A DNA stretch of 52,369 nt from Enterobacterales bacterium (GCA_030949565.1 JAUZSK010000080.1:1-52369); one strand, 5' to 3'. Positions 9,527 to 18,760 are shown, counted from the first letter of the stretch. Notes: generated by a model from the letters alone, not told the origin. Program-made: numbers and translations.

Positions 9527-10033
9527 ATGGCTAGACAAGATTCAAATAATACTGACGGCATGGTCGAAAAGTTAGTCAACGTTAACCGAGTTGCGAAAGT
9601 GGTTAAAGGTGGACGTATCTTCTCCTTTACTGCATTGACAGTGGTTGGTGACGGAAACGGTAAAGTTGGTTTTGGACGCGGTAAAGCACGTGAAGTGCCT
9701 GCAGCAATCCAAAAAGCGATGGAGCAAGCTCGTCGTAATTTAATTCAAGTTGAATTAAAAGACGGTCATACGCTACAGCATCCTATTAAAGCAAATCATG
9801 GTGCATCTAAGATTTACATGCAACCAGCATCTCCTGGTACAGGAATCATCGCTGGTGGTGCAATGCGCTCTGTTTTTGAAGTAGTCGGAGTTGAAAACGT
9901 ATTAGCTAAGAGCATTGGTTCAACTAATCCCATTAATATTGTACGCGCAACAATTCGCGGTTTAAATGATATGTTTTCTCCGGAAGACGTAGCATCTAAA
10001 CGCGGAAAGTCAGTCGCTGAAATCATGGAGTAG
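9527..10033 (+). CDS. rpsE: 30S ribosomal protein S5
   Basis: S5 (168 residues) contributes to translational accuracy and to the mRNA entry helicase site. The dsRNA-binding fold shows [31 protein letters not shown]. The C-terminal domain ends [10 protein letters not shown]. Two adjacent ATGs exist (9524, 9527). The second is favoured because the AAAGG site at 9515-9519 is seven bases before it. The reading frame is open further upstream through rplR, but that part has no S5 similarity. Confidence 0.96.
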   Translation: MARQDSNNTDGMVEKLVNVNRVAKVVKGGRIFSFTALTVVGDGNGKVGFGRGKAREVPAAIQKAMEQARRNLIQVELKDGHTLQHPIKANHGASKIYMQPASPGTGIIAGGAMRSVFEVVGVENVLAKSIGSTNPINIVRATIRGLNDMFSPEDVASKRGKSVAEIME

Positions 10034-10036
10034 ACC

Positions 10037-10222
10037 ATGGCTGCTAAAAAGACATTTAAAGTGACTCAAATTAAATCCTCAATTGGACGTTTGAAAAATC
10101 ACAAGGGTTGTTTAACTGGTCTCGGCTTGAGACGTATCGGACACACTGTAGAAGTGGAAGATACGCCATCAACTCGCGGCATGGCAAACACGGTTAATTA
10201 TATGGTTCGAGTGGAGGACTAG
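10037..10222 (+). CDS. rpmD: 50S ribosomal protein L30
   Basis: Small single-domain L30 of 61 residues ([20 protein letters not shown], then [18 protein letters not shown]). It starts three bases after rpsE and is followed after two bases by rplO. Standard length and sequence. Confidence 0.96.
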   Translation: MAAKKTFKVTQIKSSIGRLKNHKGCLTGLGLRRIGHTVEVEDTPSTRGMANTVNYMVRVED

Positions 10223-10224
10223 AC

Positions 10225-10662
10225 ATGCGTTTAAATACATTAAGTCCTGCAGAAGGATCAAATAAATCAGCTAAACGTGTTGGGCGCGGTATCGGTTCAA
10301 CCTTAGGTAAAACCTGTGGACGTGGACATAAGGGCTTGAAATCTCGTTCAGGTGGTAAAGTTGCCCCTGGATTTGAAGGTGGTCAAATGCCTTTGAAACA
10401 ACGTCTACCTAAATTTGGTTTTACTTCTCGTAAATCATTAATTTCGGCACAAGTTCGTTTAGGTGAGCTTAGTAAAGTTAAAGGTGATGCAGTGGATCTT
10501 CTTTCATTGCGAGCAGCGGGTTTGATTAATAAAAATATTGAACAGGTTAAAGTCATGCTTTCAGGTTCTATCGACCGCGCCGTAAAAATCGGTGATGGTG
10601 TACGCGTTTCTAAAGGTGCGAAAGCTGCCATAGAAGCTGCTGGTGGATCGGTTTCTGCTTAA
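10225..10662 (+). CDS. rplO: 50S ribosomal protein L15
   Basis: 145-residue L15, starting [12 protein letters not shown]. It has the glycine- and arginine-rich extension ([21 protein letters not shown]) that threads into 23S rRNA, then the globular part. It is a late assembly protein. The position directly before secY is conserved. Confidence 0.97.
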   Translation: MRLNTLSPAEGSNKSAKRVGRGIGSTLGKTCGRGHKGLKSRSGGKVAPGFEGGQMPLKQRLPKFGFTSRKSLISAQVRLGELSKVKGDAVDLLSLRAAGLINKNIEQVKVMLSGSIDRAVKIGDGVRVSKGAKAAIEAAGGSVSA

Positions 10663-10706
10663 TTTAAGCGAAATCTAGCATAACAGTTTAATTAGGATAA
10701 AAGACT

Positions 10707-12041
10707 ATGGCAAAAGCTCCAGCAGATAAATCTTCAGGTGGTGGAACCAGTGAACTTAAGCAACGATTACTATTTGTTTTAGTAGCAATCGTTATTTTTC
10801 GCTTAGGTTCTTTCGTGCCAGTTCCTGGAATTGACTCCACTGTGCTATCAGCATTTATGGATCAGCAAACCGGTACACTGTTATCTTTATTTAACGTGTT
10901 TTCTGGTGGCGCTCTAGAACGGGCAAGTGTCTTTGCTCTAGGCATTATGCCTTATATCTCGGCGTCGATTATTCTTCAAGTATTAAGCTTTGTAGACCCT
11001 CGATTGCAAGAAATTAAAAAAGAAGGTGAATCGGGTCGTCGTAAAATTAACCAGTACACACGCTATTTAACCTTGGTTTTAGCTTGTTTACAGGCGGTCG
11101 GGATTTCTTCAAGTTTTCCCGGCATGATGACTGGTTTAGTGCCTAACCCTGATTTCGGTTTTTATTTTGGCGCGGTGGTTAGTTTGGTCACAGGAACCAT
11201 GTTTTTAATGTGGTTAGGCGAACAGATTAACGAACGTGGTATTGGAAACGGTATTTCTGTTTTGATCTTTGTTGGTATCGTTGCTGGTTTACCCACTGCA
11301 ATGGGACAAACATTAGAGCAGGCTAAACAAGGTGAAATTAATTCCTTAGCCTTGATGTTATTGTTAGCCGTGGTGGTAATGGTTACAGCATTTGTTGTGT
11401 TTATGGAACGTGGTCAAAGACGAATCGTGGTTAATTATGCGCAAAGGCAACAAGGTCGTAAGATGTATCAGGCCCAATCGTCTCATTTGCCTTTAAAAGT
11501 GAATATGGCCGGTGTTATTCCAGCTATCTTTGCTTCGAGTATTATATTGTTCCCCGGCACTATCGCCCAATGGATAGGCCAAGGCAATGAAAACCTTTTA
11601 TGGTTGCAGAGCTTTGCTCAACAAATGCAGCCAGGTAGCCCTCTGTATATGATGGCCTATGCCGGTGGTATTATATTCTTTTGCTTCTTCTATACAGCAT
11701 TGGTTTATAACCCAAGAGATACAGCAGACCAATTAAAAAAATCTGGAGCGTTTATTCCTGGGATACGTCCTGGTGAGCAAACCTCAAAATATATTGATAA
11801 AGTTATGACTCGGTTAACCTTGGTGGGTGCTCTTTATATCACCGCTGTATGTTTATTGCCGCAGTTCTTAATTTTGCTCTTTAACGTGCCTTTCCAGTTT
11901 GGTGGAACATCGTTACTGATTATCGTGGTTGTTATTATGGACTTTATGTCCCAAGTACAAGCACATTTAATCTCTCGTAACTATGATTCAGTATTAAAAA
12001 AGGCAAACTTTAAAAACTATGGTTCTACTGGCGTTCGCTAA
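10707..12041 (+). CDS. secY: Protein translocase channel subunit SecY
   Basis: Intact 444-residue SecY, the ten-helix pore of the Sec translocon. The N-terminal helix [22 protein letters not shown], the plug-region segment with [26 protein letters not shown], and the C5 cytoplasmic loop with [25 protein letters not shown] are all recognisable. It is encoded with ribosomal proteins, as in most bacteria. AGGATAAAAG precedes the ATG. Confidence 0.98.
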   Translation: MAKAPADKSSGGGTSELKQRLLFVLVAIVIFRLGSFVPVPGIDSTVLSAFMDQQTGTLLSLFNVFSGGALERASVFALGIMPYISASIILQVLSFVDPRLQEIKKEGESGRRKINQYTRYLTLVLACLQAVGISSSFPGMMTGLVPNPDFGFYFGAVVSLVTGTMFLMWLGEQINERGIGNGISVLIFVGIVAGLPTAMGQTLEQAKQGEINSLALMLLLAVVVMVTAFVVFMERGQRRIVVNYAQRQQGRKMYQAQSSHLPLKVNMAGVIPAIFASSIILFPGTIAQWIGQGNENLLWLQSFAQQMQPGSPLYMMAYAGGIIFFCFFYTALVYNPRDTADQLKKSGAFIPGIRPGEQTSKYIDKVMTRLTLVGALYITAVCLLPQFLILLFNVPFQFGGTSLLIIVVVIMDFMSQVQAHLISRNYDSVLKKANFKNYGSTGVR

Positions 12042-12080
12042 GCGACTGCTGGTCTAACCGATTATATTTGGGGTAGGACA

Positions 12081-12194
12081 ATGAAAGTTCGAGCTTCCGT
12101 AAAAAAGATCTGCCGTGACTGTAAAGTTATCCGTCGTAACGGCAGTGTTCGTGTGATTTGTAAAGATCCACGACACAAACAACGCCAAGGATAG
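12081..12194 (+). CDS. rpmJ: 50S ribosomal protein L36 (zinc-type)
   Basis: 37-residue L36: [19 protein letters not shown], then [14 protein letters not shown]. The CxxC...C...H zinc ribbon is complete, so this is the zinc-containing form. TAGGA lies before the ATG. It follows secY by 39 bases and is the end of the spc transcription unit. Confidence 0.96.
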   Translation: MKVRASVKKICRDCKVIRRNGSVRVICKDPRHKQRQG

Positions 12195-12344
12195 TTTCGA
12201 TAAACTGCCTTTTTAAGGTGATTTAGAGAGAATTGTAAACTGACTCATGGATTTTGAGTCAATGTAAAAAAACCGCTATTTGTTTTAATCCGGCGTGTAG
12301 CCCGCTTAGGTTTTAAACTAAATGGCATAATTATTAATATTCGG

Positions 12345-12373
12345 TTGATTTTTAACCGTTTGAACGCTATCAT
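12345..12373 (+). promoter_or_regulatory. Alpha operon promoter
   Basis: TTGATT (12345-12350) and TATCAT (12368-12373) are 17 bases apart, about 75 bases before rpsM. The sequence after the -10 box is GC-rich (TGCGCGCC). It lies in the 255-base gap between rpmJ and rpsM, where E. coli also has its alpha promoter. Confidence 0.6.
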
Positions 12374-12381
12374 TGCGCGCC

Positions 12382-12449
12382 TTTTTGAGGGGGGACCATC
12401 TGTTGAGAGATGGGACGATAGTAAAAGAACTAATGTTGGGAGTAGGTCA
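12382..12449 (+). promoter_or_regulatory. Structured alpha-operon leader, candidate S4 site
   Basis: The short leader before rpsM contains CCATCT (12398-12403) that can pair with AGATGG (12409-12414) around a loop, followed by a purine-rich stretch ending in the rpsM ribosome binding site. In E. coli the equivalent leader forms a pseudoknot bound by S4, which represses the operon. That this region does the same is inferred. No pseudoknot was computed. Confidence 0.35.
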
Positions 12450-12806
12450 ATGGCCCGTATAGCTGGTATTAACATTCCAGTCCATAAGCATGCGGTAATT
12501 GCTTTAACATCTATATTTGGTGTTGGTCGCAGCCGTTCGCAGTCAATCTGTGATGCTGCTGGTGTCGAACAAAGCCGAAAGATTAAAGATCTTACCGAAG
12601 CGGAAATAGAGTCACTACGCGTACAAGTCGCTAAATTCACTATTGAAGGTGATTTACGACGCGAAGTGTCAATGAATATTAAACGTTTAATGGATTTAGG
12701 TTGTTTCCGAGGCATTCGCCATCGTCGAAGCTTACCTGTCCGTGGACAACGTACCAAAACAAATGCGCGTACTCGTAAGGGTCCACGTAAACCAATTAAG
12801 AGATAG
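12450..12806 (+). CDS. rpsM: 30S ribosomal protein S13
   Basis: 118-residue S13, starting [19 protein letters not shown], with the helix-two-turn-helix core and the basic tail [21 protein letters not shown] that reaches the P site. The frame is open further upstream, but the ATG at 12450 is the family start, with GGGAGTAGGTCA before it. First gene of the alpha operon. Confidence 0.97.
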   Translation: MARIAGINIPVHKHAVIALTSIFGVGRSRSQSICDAAGVEQSRKIKDLTEAEIESLRVQVAKFTIEGDLRREVSMNIKRLMDLGCFRGIRHRRSLPVRGQRTKTNARTRKGPRKPIKR

Positions 12807-12811
12807 CGATT

Positions 12812-13197
12812 ATGGCAAAAACACCTCGATCTCGTAAAAAGGTTAAAAGCATGTGGTAGACGGCATGGCGCACATCCATGCGTCATTTAACAATACCATT
12901 GTGACAATAACCGATAGACAAGGTAATGCTCTAGCTTGGACAACCGCTGGTGGTTCAGGGTTTAGAGGCTCTCGTAAAAGTACACCTTTTGCAGCACAGG
13001 TTGCAGCGGATCGTGTGGCTCAGATGGTCAAAGAAATGGGTATGAAGAATATGGAAGTATTCGTCAAAGGACCTGGTCCTGGCCGTGAATCTGCAGTTCG
13101 TGCTTTGAATAATGCGGGTTTTAAAATTACTAACATCACAGATGTGACGCCGATACCACATAATGGTTGTCGTCCGCCTAAAAAGCGACGTGTGTAA
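12812..13197 (+). CDS. rpsK: 30S ribosomal protein S11 (frameshifted in this read)
   Basis: S11 lies on the 30S platform near the Shine-Dalgarno helix. [12 protein letters not shown] is in the first frame, and [21 protein letters not shown] to [11 protein letters not shown] is in the second. One A appears missing from the run at 12845-12848. Repaired length is 128 residues. The gene follows rpsM after five bases. Read error is the likely cause. Confidence 0.93.
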
Positions 13198-13235
13198 CGC
13201 TGCTTTAGCGATAGTCGAATTGCTGGAGAATTGAA

Positions 13236-13856
13236 ATGGCAAGATATATAGGACCAAAACTCAAGTTAGCACGCCGTGAAGGCGTCGATCTCATGCTGAA
13301 AAGCGGAGTTCGTGCTATTGAGGATAAATGTAAAATAGACCAAGTACCTGGTGTTCACGGCGCTAGACGCTCACGCCTATCGGACTATGGTTTACAACTT
13401 CGTGAAAAACAAAAAGTTAAACGTATTTACGGAGTGCTTGAAAAACAATTTAGAAACTACTATAAAGAGGCTGCACGATTAAAAGGTGCAACCGGCGCAA
13501 ATCTACTCCAATTATTGGAGTCACGATTAGATAACGTAGTTTATCGAATGGGTTTTAGTAGTACTCGTAGTGAAGGACGTCAACTAGTAAGCCATAAAGC
13601 TATTTTAGTGAATGGTCAAGTGGTTAACATCCCTTCCTATAAGGTTTCTGCATCTGACGTCATTTCCATCCGCGAAAAGTCAAAAAAGCAGGCCCGTATT
13701 GTTGCTGCACTTGATTTAGCAGCGCAAAGAGAACGTCCAGTTTGGGTAGAAGTTGATGATAAAAAGATGGAAGGATCGTTTAAGAACATACCAGAACGTA
13801 CCGACTTACCATCAGATATCAACGAAAATCTAATTGTGGAACTTTACTCGAAGTAA
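13236..13856 (+). CDS. rpsD: 30S ribosomal protein S4
   Basis: Intact 206-residue S4, primary 16S rRNA-binding protein and, in E. coli, translational repressor of the alpha operon. [19 protein letters not shown] opens it. The S4 RNA-binding domain ([26 protein letters not shown]) lies at about residues 96-125. The protein is of the zinc-free class. Confidence 0.97.
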   Translation: MARYIGPKLKLARREGVDLMLKSGVRAIEDKCKIDQVPGVHGARRSRLSDYGLQLREKQKVKRIYGVLEKQFRNYYKEAARLKGATGANLLQLLESRLDNVVYRMGFSSTRSEGRQLVSHKAILVNGQVVNIPSYKVSASDVISIREKSKKQARIVAALDLAAQRERPVWVEVDDKKMEGSFKNIPERTDLPSDINENLIVELYSK

Positions 13857-13875
13857 GACTTTAAGAGGATTAACT

Positions 13876-14862
13876 ATGGGCAATGTCACTGAACTTCTGA
13901 CTCCGCGTCAGATAAAGGTGGAAACATTAGGAGAGCGTAAAGCTAAAGTGGTACTGGAACCTTTTGAAAGGGGTTTTGGGCACACTTTGGGTAACTCTCT
14001 TCGTAGAATACTACTTTCTTCAATGCCAGGATGTGCGGTGGTGGAAGTAGAAATTGACGGCGTACTTCATGAGTACACCACTATTGAAAATGTCCAAGAG
14101 GATGTCATTGACATCCTGCTTAATTTGAAAGGACTAGCCATTAAGCTGGAAGAAAAAGACGAAGCTGTTCTTATTCTGCAGAAAAAAGGCGAAGGTCCCG
14201 TGACTGCGGCTGATATTGAAGAGCAGGCTGGCGTAGAAATCGTCAATCCTGAGCATCATATCGCAACATTAACCAAAAAAGGCTCATTAAGCATGCGCCT
14301 TATCGTTCGTAAAGGACGAGGTTATGAAACCGCAGCATCTAGGAAGTCAGAAGAAGAGGAAAGCTTAAGCATCGGTCGATTACATATTGATGCCTCCTTT
14401 AGTCCAGTTCGTCGCGTTTCTTACGTGGTTGACTCTGCTCGTGTTGAGCAGCGTACCAACCTTGATAAGCTAACTATCGATCTAGAAACTAATGGTACGC
14501 TAGAGCCTGAAGAAGCGATACGTCGTTGTGCGACGATTCTTCAACAGCAATTAGCCGCTTTTGTTGATTTAAAAGATGAGAAGCAAGTAGAACCAGAAGA
14601 GCAAGAGCCAGAAATCGATCCAATCCTACTTCGTCCTGTGGATGATTTAGAGTTGACCGTTCGTTCAGCTAATTGCTTAAAAACTGAGAATATTCACTAT
14701 ATCGGTGATTTGATTCAGCGTACTGAAGTTGAGCTACTTAAAACACCTAATTTAGGTAAAAAGTCACTCACGGAAATTAAAGATGTATTGGCGTCACGCG
14801 GTCTGTCTTTAGGTATGCGATTAGAAAACTGGCCACCGGCGAGTATTCTTAGCGATATGTAG
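13876..14862 (+). CDS. rpoA: RNA polymerase alpha subunit
   Basis: 328-residue alpha subunit. The N-terminal assembly domain has [27 protein letters not shown] charged linker near residues 235-250 is Glu-rich. The C-terminal domain ([22 protein letters not shown], then [13 protein letters not shown]) contacts UP elements and activators. The ATG at 13876 behind AGAGGA is chosen. The frame extends upstream into rpsD without homology. Confidence 0.98.
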   Translation: MGNVTELLTPRQIKVETLGERKAKVVLEPFERGFGHTLGNSLRRILLSSMPGCAVVEVEIDGVLHEYTTIENVQEDVIDILLNLKGLAIKLEEKDEAVLILQKKGEGPVTAADIEEQAGVEIVNPEHHIATLTKKGSLSMRLIVRKGRGYETAASRKSEEEESLSIGRLHIDASFSPVRRVSYVVDSARVEQRTNLDKLTIDLETNGTLEPEEAIRRCATILQQQLAAFVDLKDEKQVEPEEQEPEIDPILLRPVDDLELTVRSANCLKTENIHYIGDLIQRTEVELLKTPNLGKKSLTEIKDVLASRGLSLGMRLENWPPASILSDM

Positions 14863-14914
14863 TTAATTAGGATCGAATTTCGACACAATTAACCACCAAG
14901 GTAAAAATAATAAT

Positions 14915-14951
14915 AAAACCTTACTTTGCACTATTAAGAAAGTAAGGTTTT
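14915..14951 (+). terminator. Perfect hairpin between rpoA and rplQ
   Basis: A 13-base-pair perfect stem (14915-14927 with 14939-14951, AAAACCTTACTTT and its complement) closes an 11-base loop. It is followed by GTTTTATAT. The A/T-rich ends make it terminator-like in both directions. It lies in a 203-base gap between rpoA and rplQ, genes normally cotranscribed. It might be a partial terminator that lowers rplQ, or an RNA processing site. Confidence 0.55.
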
Positions 14952-15065
14952 GTTTTATATGCAAAAAGGTAAAAATGGAAAGAGTGAAAGCTTTTTTCAA
15001 CATAACATAAACTAAAGAATATCAGTACTATTGCAGGCTGATAGTTAAACAAAGGTAATTTTATC

Positions 15066-15455
15066 ATGCGTCATCGTAAAAGCGGTCGTCAATTAAACCG
15101 TAACTCTAGTCATCGTCAAGCTATGTTTCGCAACATGTCTATCTCGATCATTGAGCACGAACTTATTAAAACCACACTACCGAAAGCCAAGGAGCTTCGT
15201 GGTGTTGTAGAGCCTTTAATCACTTTATCAAAAGTCGATTCAGTGGCAAATCGCCGTTTAGCCTTCTCTCGCACTCGCAGCAAAGCCGCTGTTGGTAAAT
15301 TATTTGATGAGTTAGGACCACGCTACCAAGAACGTCCTGGCGGATACCTTCGAATCATCAAAGCAGGTTTCCGTACCGGTGATAAAGCGCCAATGGCCTA
15401 CGTTGAATTGGTTGACCGTCCGATTATTGAAGATGAAGAGCCGGAAGAAGAATAG
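15066..15455 (+). CDS. rplQ: 50S ribosomal protein L17
   Basis: 129-residue L17 ([24 protein letters not shown], with the acidic tail EDEEPEEE). It is located near the tunnel exit. A 203-base gap with a strong hairpin separates it from rpoA, so it may have its own transcript, though no clear promoter was found. It is the last ribosomal gene. Confidence 0.97.
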   Translation: MRHRKSGRQLNRNSSHRQAMFRNMSISIIEHELIKTTLPKAKELRGVVEPLITLSKVDSVANRRLAFSRTRSKAAVGKLFDELGPRYQERPGGYLRIIKAGFRTGDKAPMAYVELVDRPIIEDEEPEEE

Positions 15456-15487
15456 ATCACATAGCACTTGCAAAGCATCAATGAATA

Positions 15488-15512
15488 AAGCCGAGATTAT
15501 CTCGGCTTTTTT
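15488..15512 (+). terminator. Rho-independent terminator of the ribosomal cluster
   Basis: A nine-base-pair stem AAGCCGAGA (15488-15496) with TCTCGGCTT (15500-15508) around the loop TTA, followed by four more T. It is 32 bases after the rplQ stop. The A residues on the other side could help termination of the leftward lgt-like gene as well. Confidence 0.9.
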
Positions 15513-15625
15513 ATGTCAAGGGATGGACGTGCTCCAAACTGCTCCTGCGTTTTCTGCACTTCCCACATCCCTGTGGGTCGGCAGCAGGGAGAAGGCTAGG
15601 ATCTCGATTAGTGATTTGCTTATAT

Positions 15626-16357
15626 TCACTTAACCTTTTTCCAATTCAAACCGAAGAACACCAGGGCACTAATAAACATCAAAAACGCGCCGAACTGTGA
15701 TCCACTCATAAATCCGACAATTTTAGGATTGCTGCTAACAAATTCCACCAAAAATCGAGACAAACCCCAAAGCCCTAAAAGGGTAAAGAATTGTTGATAG
15801 GGAATTAACTTTTTATACTGGTTTTTAACTAAATAAATAAAAATTAGCAGCGAATAAATAATCTCATACAAGGGAACAGGATGAACTTTGGTATTAGTGG
15901 GCGAAATACCATCAGGAAAACTCATGCCCCAAGGTAGGTTTGTGGCTATGCCATAACAATCATCACCGGACAAAAAGCAACCGACTCTGGCAAGTGCATA
16001 GGCTAAAATGGCGGCAGGAGCCGCCGCATCAAGCAAAAGGTATAACCCAACATCATTTAGCTTGGCAAATAGCCAAGTAGCCAGCATGGCCCCTAAAATG
16101 GCACCTTGACTCGAAAACCCCATACCATTGAGTAAAAGGTGGCTTTGTTCGGGGTTTTTTATAATAAACATCAATTTTGCACCCATTACACCAAATACCA
16201 GCAGTAAAATAATTAGCGCTTCGGTATTTTTTAAAGGGGGCTGTTGTTTTTCCAGTTGAACCAAATAAAACCACCGCCCGACAAGATAGGCTATGGCTAA
16301 CATTAGACCATAACTACCGATCTGAAGGCTGTTGGATTGATAGATATAAGGGAACAT
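15626..16357 (-). CDS. Lgt-family membrane protein (prolipoprotein diacylglyceryl transferase-like)
   Basis: 243-residue polytopic membrane protein of the Lgt family, which transfers diacylglyceryl to the lipobox cysteine of prolipoproteins. About seven hydrophobic segments are visible. The signature ARVGCFLSGDDCYGIATNLPWGMSFP (about residues 122-147) is present and includes the conserved Arg. However, the earlier family motif that carries a His-Gly-Gly in standard Lgt reads GFSSQGAILGAM here, with no His. It is therefore more likely a paralogue than the housekeeping enzyme. It runs against rplQ. Confidence 0.75.
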   Translation of the reverse strand: MFPYIYQSNSLQIGSYGLMLAIAYLVGRWFYLVQLEKQQPPLKNTEALIILLLVFGVMGAKLMFIIKNPEQSHLLLNGMGFSSQGAILGAMLATWLFAKLNDVGLYLLLDAAAPAAILAYALARVGCFLSGDDCYGIATNLPWGMSFPDGISPTNTKVHPVPLYEIIYSLLIFIYLVKNQYKKLIPYQQFFTLLGLWGLSRFLVEFVSSNPKIVGFMSGSQFGAFLMFISALVFFGLNWKKVK

Positions 16358-16646
16358 AGATCACTTTTTAAGAGTATAGGTAGTTAGAAGTTTATAGATT
16401 GATAAGTTATTTGTCTAATAGTTTGGCGAGTTAATGCCAAAGACTAGAGAATACCTGAATAATTTTTATCAAATAGTTTCTATTTTTGTGCGCTGTGACA
16501 CAAAAATACCTATTTAACATGGTTACAATTTGCTCTTGTGGTCCTGATTTTTGATATAGCTTTGCAAATCGAGGCTTTATGAGGTAATTAAATCGAATTC
16601 ATAAACCACATATTAGTACAGAAGGATTAAATAAAAAGAATAATAG

Positions 16647-16687
16647 AGGTCTTTTAAATTTAATTTTTTTTATGGTTTAATAGACCT
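16647..16687. promoter_or_regulatory. Inverted-repeat operator before the HigBA-type pair
   Basis: AGGTCTTTTAAA (16647-16658) and TTTAATAGACCT (16676-16687) form a 12-base inverted repeat with one mismatch, 26 bases before the toxin start. HigA proteins repress their own operon by binding such sites, so this is a candidate operator. The rest of the 355-base gap back to the lgt-like gene shows only AT-rich sequence and no gene. Confidence 0.5.
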
Positions 16688-16712
16688 GTTCGCGCTTAAG
16701 AGAGATGTTGAA

Positions 16713-16976
16713 TTGAAAATTGTCGCTGCCAATAGGATTATTGAGGCTCAGGAAAGATACCCATCTGCCCATGAGCATCTACAAGGATGGTATCAAATTA
16801 TCAGTCAGACTGATTTTCAGACGCCAGAAGAATTGAGAGAAGTATTTGGTGATATGCGTGGCTTTAATACTAGCTTTAAATTCCCAATACCCAACTCCAA
16901 CTTGTTAGCGCACACCACAATTAATTTTGGCGCCAAAGTGGTTTTAGTGGAAAACATTGTTCCTGGGAATCAATAG
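16713..16976 (+). CDS. higB: HigB-type toxin, divergent C-terminus
   Basis: 87-residue protein resembling HigB/RelE-type mRNA interferases: MKIVAANRIIEAQERYPSAH and LQGWYQIISQTDFQTPEELRE fit the family's N-terminal pattern (YP.A...L..WY......P.EL). The C-terminal half, usually with basic residues and a TH.EYD-like end, reads LLAHTTINFGAKVVLVENIVPGNQ and stops, so the catalytic region is divergent or decayed. The start is TTG at 16713. No in-frame ATG is available. It is paired with higA 30 bases downstream. Confidence 0.65.
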   Translation: MKIVAANRIIEAQERYPSAHEHLQGWYQIISQTDFQTPEELREVFGDMRGFNTSFKFPIPNSNLLAHTTINFGAKVVLVENIVPGNQ

Positions 16977-17006
16977 ATAGGAAAATAATTAGAAAAGGAG
17001 ATGGTA

Positions 17007-17414
17007 GTGAATCCATTATTAGAAAATGCAATGCAACATTGGAATATGGTTGCGCCAGCGATTAGTTGTCCTTCTAGCAAGGAAGACTATGATTTATTAG
17101 TTGGCAATATCCAAGAAGCGATCGAACTGGTTGAAAATCGTCCCAACAGCCCTTTAACTAGTCTGATTGAAGCGATGGCTGCCGCTGCCGAAAAATACGA
17201 ATCTAAGCGCATAGAAACGCTTGGCGGAGGTTCTTTATCAGCCTTGAAATACCTTATAAAATTACACGGTATTCGCCAGTGTGAACTGAGAGAGATCGGT
17301 AGTCAAGGCGTTGTATCAGAAATACTTAACGGTAAGCGATCGCTCACATTACGTCATATTCGTGAATTATCTCGGCGTTTTAATGTATCGCCTAATGTTT
17401 TTATTCGGGACTAA
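17007..17414 (+). CDS. higA: HigA-type antitoxin with XRE helix-turn-helix
   Basis: 135-residue protein with a C-terminal HTH region LKYLIKLHGIRQCELREIG, QGVVSEILNGKRSLTLRHI and RRFNVSPNVFIRD, typical of HigA antitoxins that neutralise HigB and repress the operon. The GTG at 17007 is chosen because AAGGAG (16995-17000) sits six bases before it. The ATG at 17001 would touch the ribosome binding site. Coding appears intact even though the partner is divergent. Confidence 0.8.
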   Translation: MNPLLENAMQHWNMVAPAISCPSSKEDYDLLVGNIQEAIELVENRPNSPLTSLIEAMAAAAEKYESKRIETLGGGSLSALKYLIKLHGIRQCELREIGSQGVVSEILNGKRSLTLRHIRELSRRFNVSPNVFIRD

Positions 17415-17473
17415 TCATTTATTAGGGCTCGAATCAATTCGGATTAAGTCGCAACTACTTAATCGATACTAAG

Positions 17474-17938
17474 CTACAACCATCGTCTCACACGCTGTTT
17501 GTAGCTCAAATATTCTTCGCCAAATAAAGTTTCTAACGCCTTCTCTTCATTCGATATTTGTAGATAATTAATTGCCCCAATGAACGCTGGTAAAAGCAAT
17601 AGACTTGCTAACGAGCCAAATAGCAACGCCGTACCCAAAAGAACCAAAAACATCCCCAGATACATTGGATTACGAGTGAATCGGTAGAATCCGCTGATGA
17701 CCAATTTACTGGCTTTTTGAGGAGTTAATGGATTGGCGGTTGTTTTATTTTTAATAAAATTATACAAAGACTGAATATCAATGCTAATTCCCACGAGAAT
17801 GATTGCTATAGCAAAGTAATCTAGTAGCTGATTTTTATAGCTTATAATAGGGCTAAAGCCATTTAGCCACCACATGAGTAAACCGATGGATAGCCCTATA
17901 ACGGGCGGCGGTATTTTGTTTTTAAGAAAATCCATCAA
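17474..17938 (-). CDS. Isoprenylcysteine carboxyl methyltransferase-like membrane protein
   Basis: 154 residues with about four hydrophobic segments. The C-terminal part SKLVISGFYRFTRNPMYLGMF, then EEKALETLFGEEYLSYKQRVRRWL, matches the ICMT/PEMT-like bacterial methyltransferase family (RNPMY motif and the terminal E..Y..Y...V.RWL pattern). The substrate is unknown. Reads leftwards in a set of minus-strand genes with the GNAT and DUF2970 genes. Confidence 0.75.
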   Translation of the reverse strand: MMDFLKNKIPPPVIGLSIGLLMWWLNGFSPIISYKNQLLDYFAIAIILVGISIDIQSLYNFIKNKTTANPLTPQKASKLVISGFYRFTRNPMYLGMFLVLLGTALLFGSLASLLLLPAFIGAINYLQISNEEKALETLFGEEYLSYKQRVRRWL

Positions 17939-17963
17939 AAACTCCTAACAGTTAATCTGTCGG

Positions 17964-18422
17964 TTAAATCCGTCGGCTATAGTGCTTAAATTGGCTGTTT
18001 AATCGATAACCTAGTCTAGTATATAAAGCCTGTGCCGAGTGATTATCAATAGCGGTTGCGAGTTGTAGATTAAAAATATGATGCTTTTTAGCCTGCTGAG
18101 ATACATGTTCTAATAGTTTGCTGGCTACCTTTTTATTGCGTGCATCAACATCGACATAAAGGTCGTTGATCACCCATATCGGGCGCATGGCTACCGACGA
18201 AAAACTAGGATATATTTGAACAAAGCCAAGTATTGTTTGTTGATTGATGGCTTGGTAGATGAGTGAATCCTGTTGCTCTAGACGCTTTAGTATAAAGTTT
18301 TTTGCTGCTTGAGGATCTGATTTCATTTTATAAAAAATACGATACTGATTAAAAAGTTGAGACAGTGGTTCTAGCTCTTGAGCCGTTGCTTTTATAATTT
18401 TCGTCACACTGGATGATTCCAT
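17964..18422 (-). CDS. GNAT-family N-acetyltransferase
   Basis: 152-residue acetyltransferase. A GNAT motif A is seen at INDLYVDVDARNKKVASKLL, which supplies the pyrophosphate-binding loop for acetyl-CoA, and motif B in NHSAQALYTRLGYRLNSQ. The substrate is not known. It lies 25 bases upstream of the ICMT-like gene in the same direction. Confidence 0.8.
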   Translation of the reverse strand: MESSSVTKIIKATAQELEPLSQLFNQYRIFYKMKSDPQAAKNFILKRLEQQDSLIYQAINQQTILGFVQIYPSFSSVAMRPIWVINDLYVDVDARNKKVASKLLEHVSQQAKKHHIFNLQLATAIDNHSAQALYTRLGYRLNSQFKHYSRRI

Positions 18423-18442
18423 TAATAGTCTCGATTATATTG

Positions 18443-18477
18443 GGCAACAGGCAACAGGCAACAGGCAACTAGCAACG
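18443..18477. repeat. Short tandem repeat of the GCAACAG type
   Basis: A seven-base unit (GGCAACA) is repeated four times with decay at the end, between two minus-strand genes. A length-variable simple repeat. No role is evident. Confidence 0.6.
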
Positions 18478-18487
18478 GGTAAATACC

Positions 18488-18760
18488 CTATTTAGCAGCA
18501 TCTTCTAGAATATTATTGACGATTGAAATTAAACCAAATATAAAAATTATCACCATGATAATACCAACAAAAATATAATTACCAATATCGCCTTTAGAAA
18601 AATCGCGCTCGCGGTTTGCCTCGCTTTGCACACCGATCATAGCGGCAAGAACACTAAAAATAATGTCTAGTGGACCGGGCTTTTTAGTTGTTTTACTATC
18701 GGTTGCAGCAGGTTCTGACGTTTGCTCTACATCTTGTTTTTTTTCTGACTCGCTACTCAT
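18488..18760 (-). CDS. DUF2970 small membrane protein
   Basis: 90 residues: a hydrophilic, charged N-terminus, then SVLAAMIGVQSEANRERDF, which is the diagnostic segment of DUF2970, then one membrane helix (YIFVGIIMVIIFIFGLI). The function of the family is unknown. AGAGATAAAAG precedes the ATG on the minus strand. Confidence 0.8.
   Translation of the reverse strand: MSSESEKKQDVEQTSEPAATDSKTTKKPGPLDIIFSVLAAMIGVQSEANRERDFSKGDIGNYIFVGIIMVIIFIFGLISIVNNILEDAAK

Noticed and set aside
12241-12262. GACTCA hairpin after rpmJ as a terminator
   Set aside because: No T tract follows (the sequence goes AATGTAAAAAAA), so termination is unlikely on this strand.
18443-18477. GCAACAG repeats as a CRISPR array
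   Set aside because: Unit is seven bases with no spacers, so it is a simple tandem repeat.
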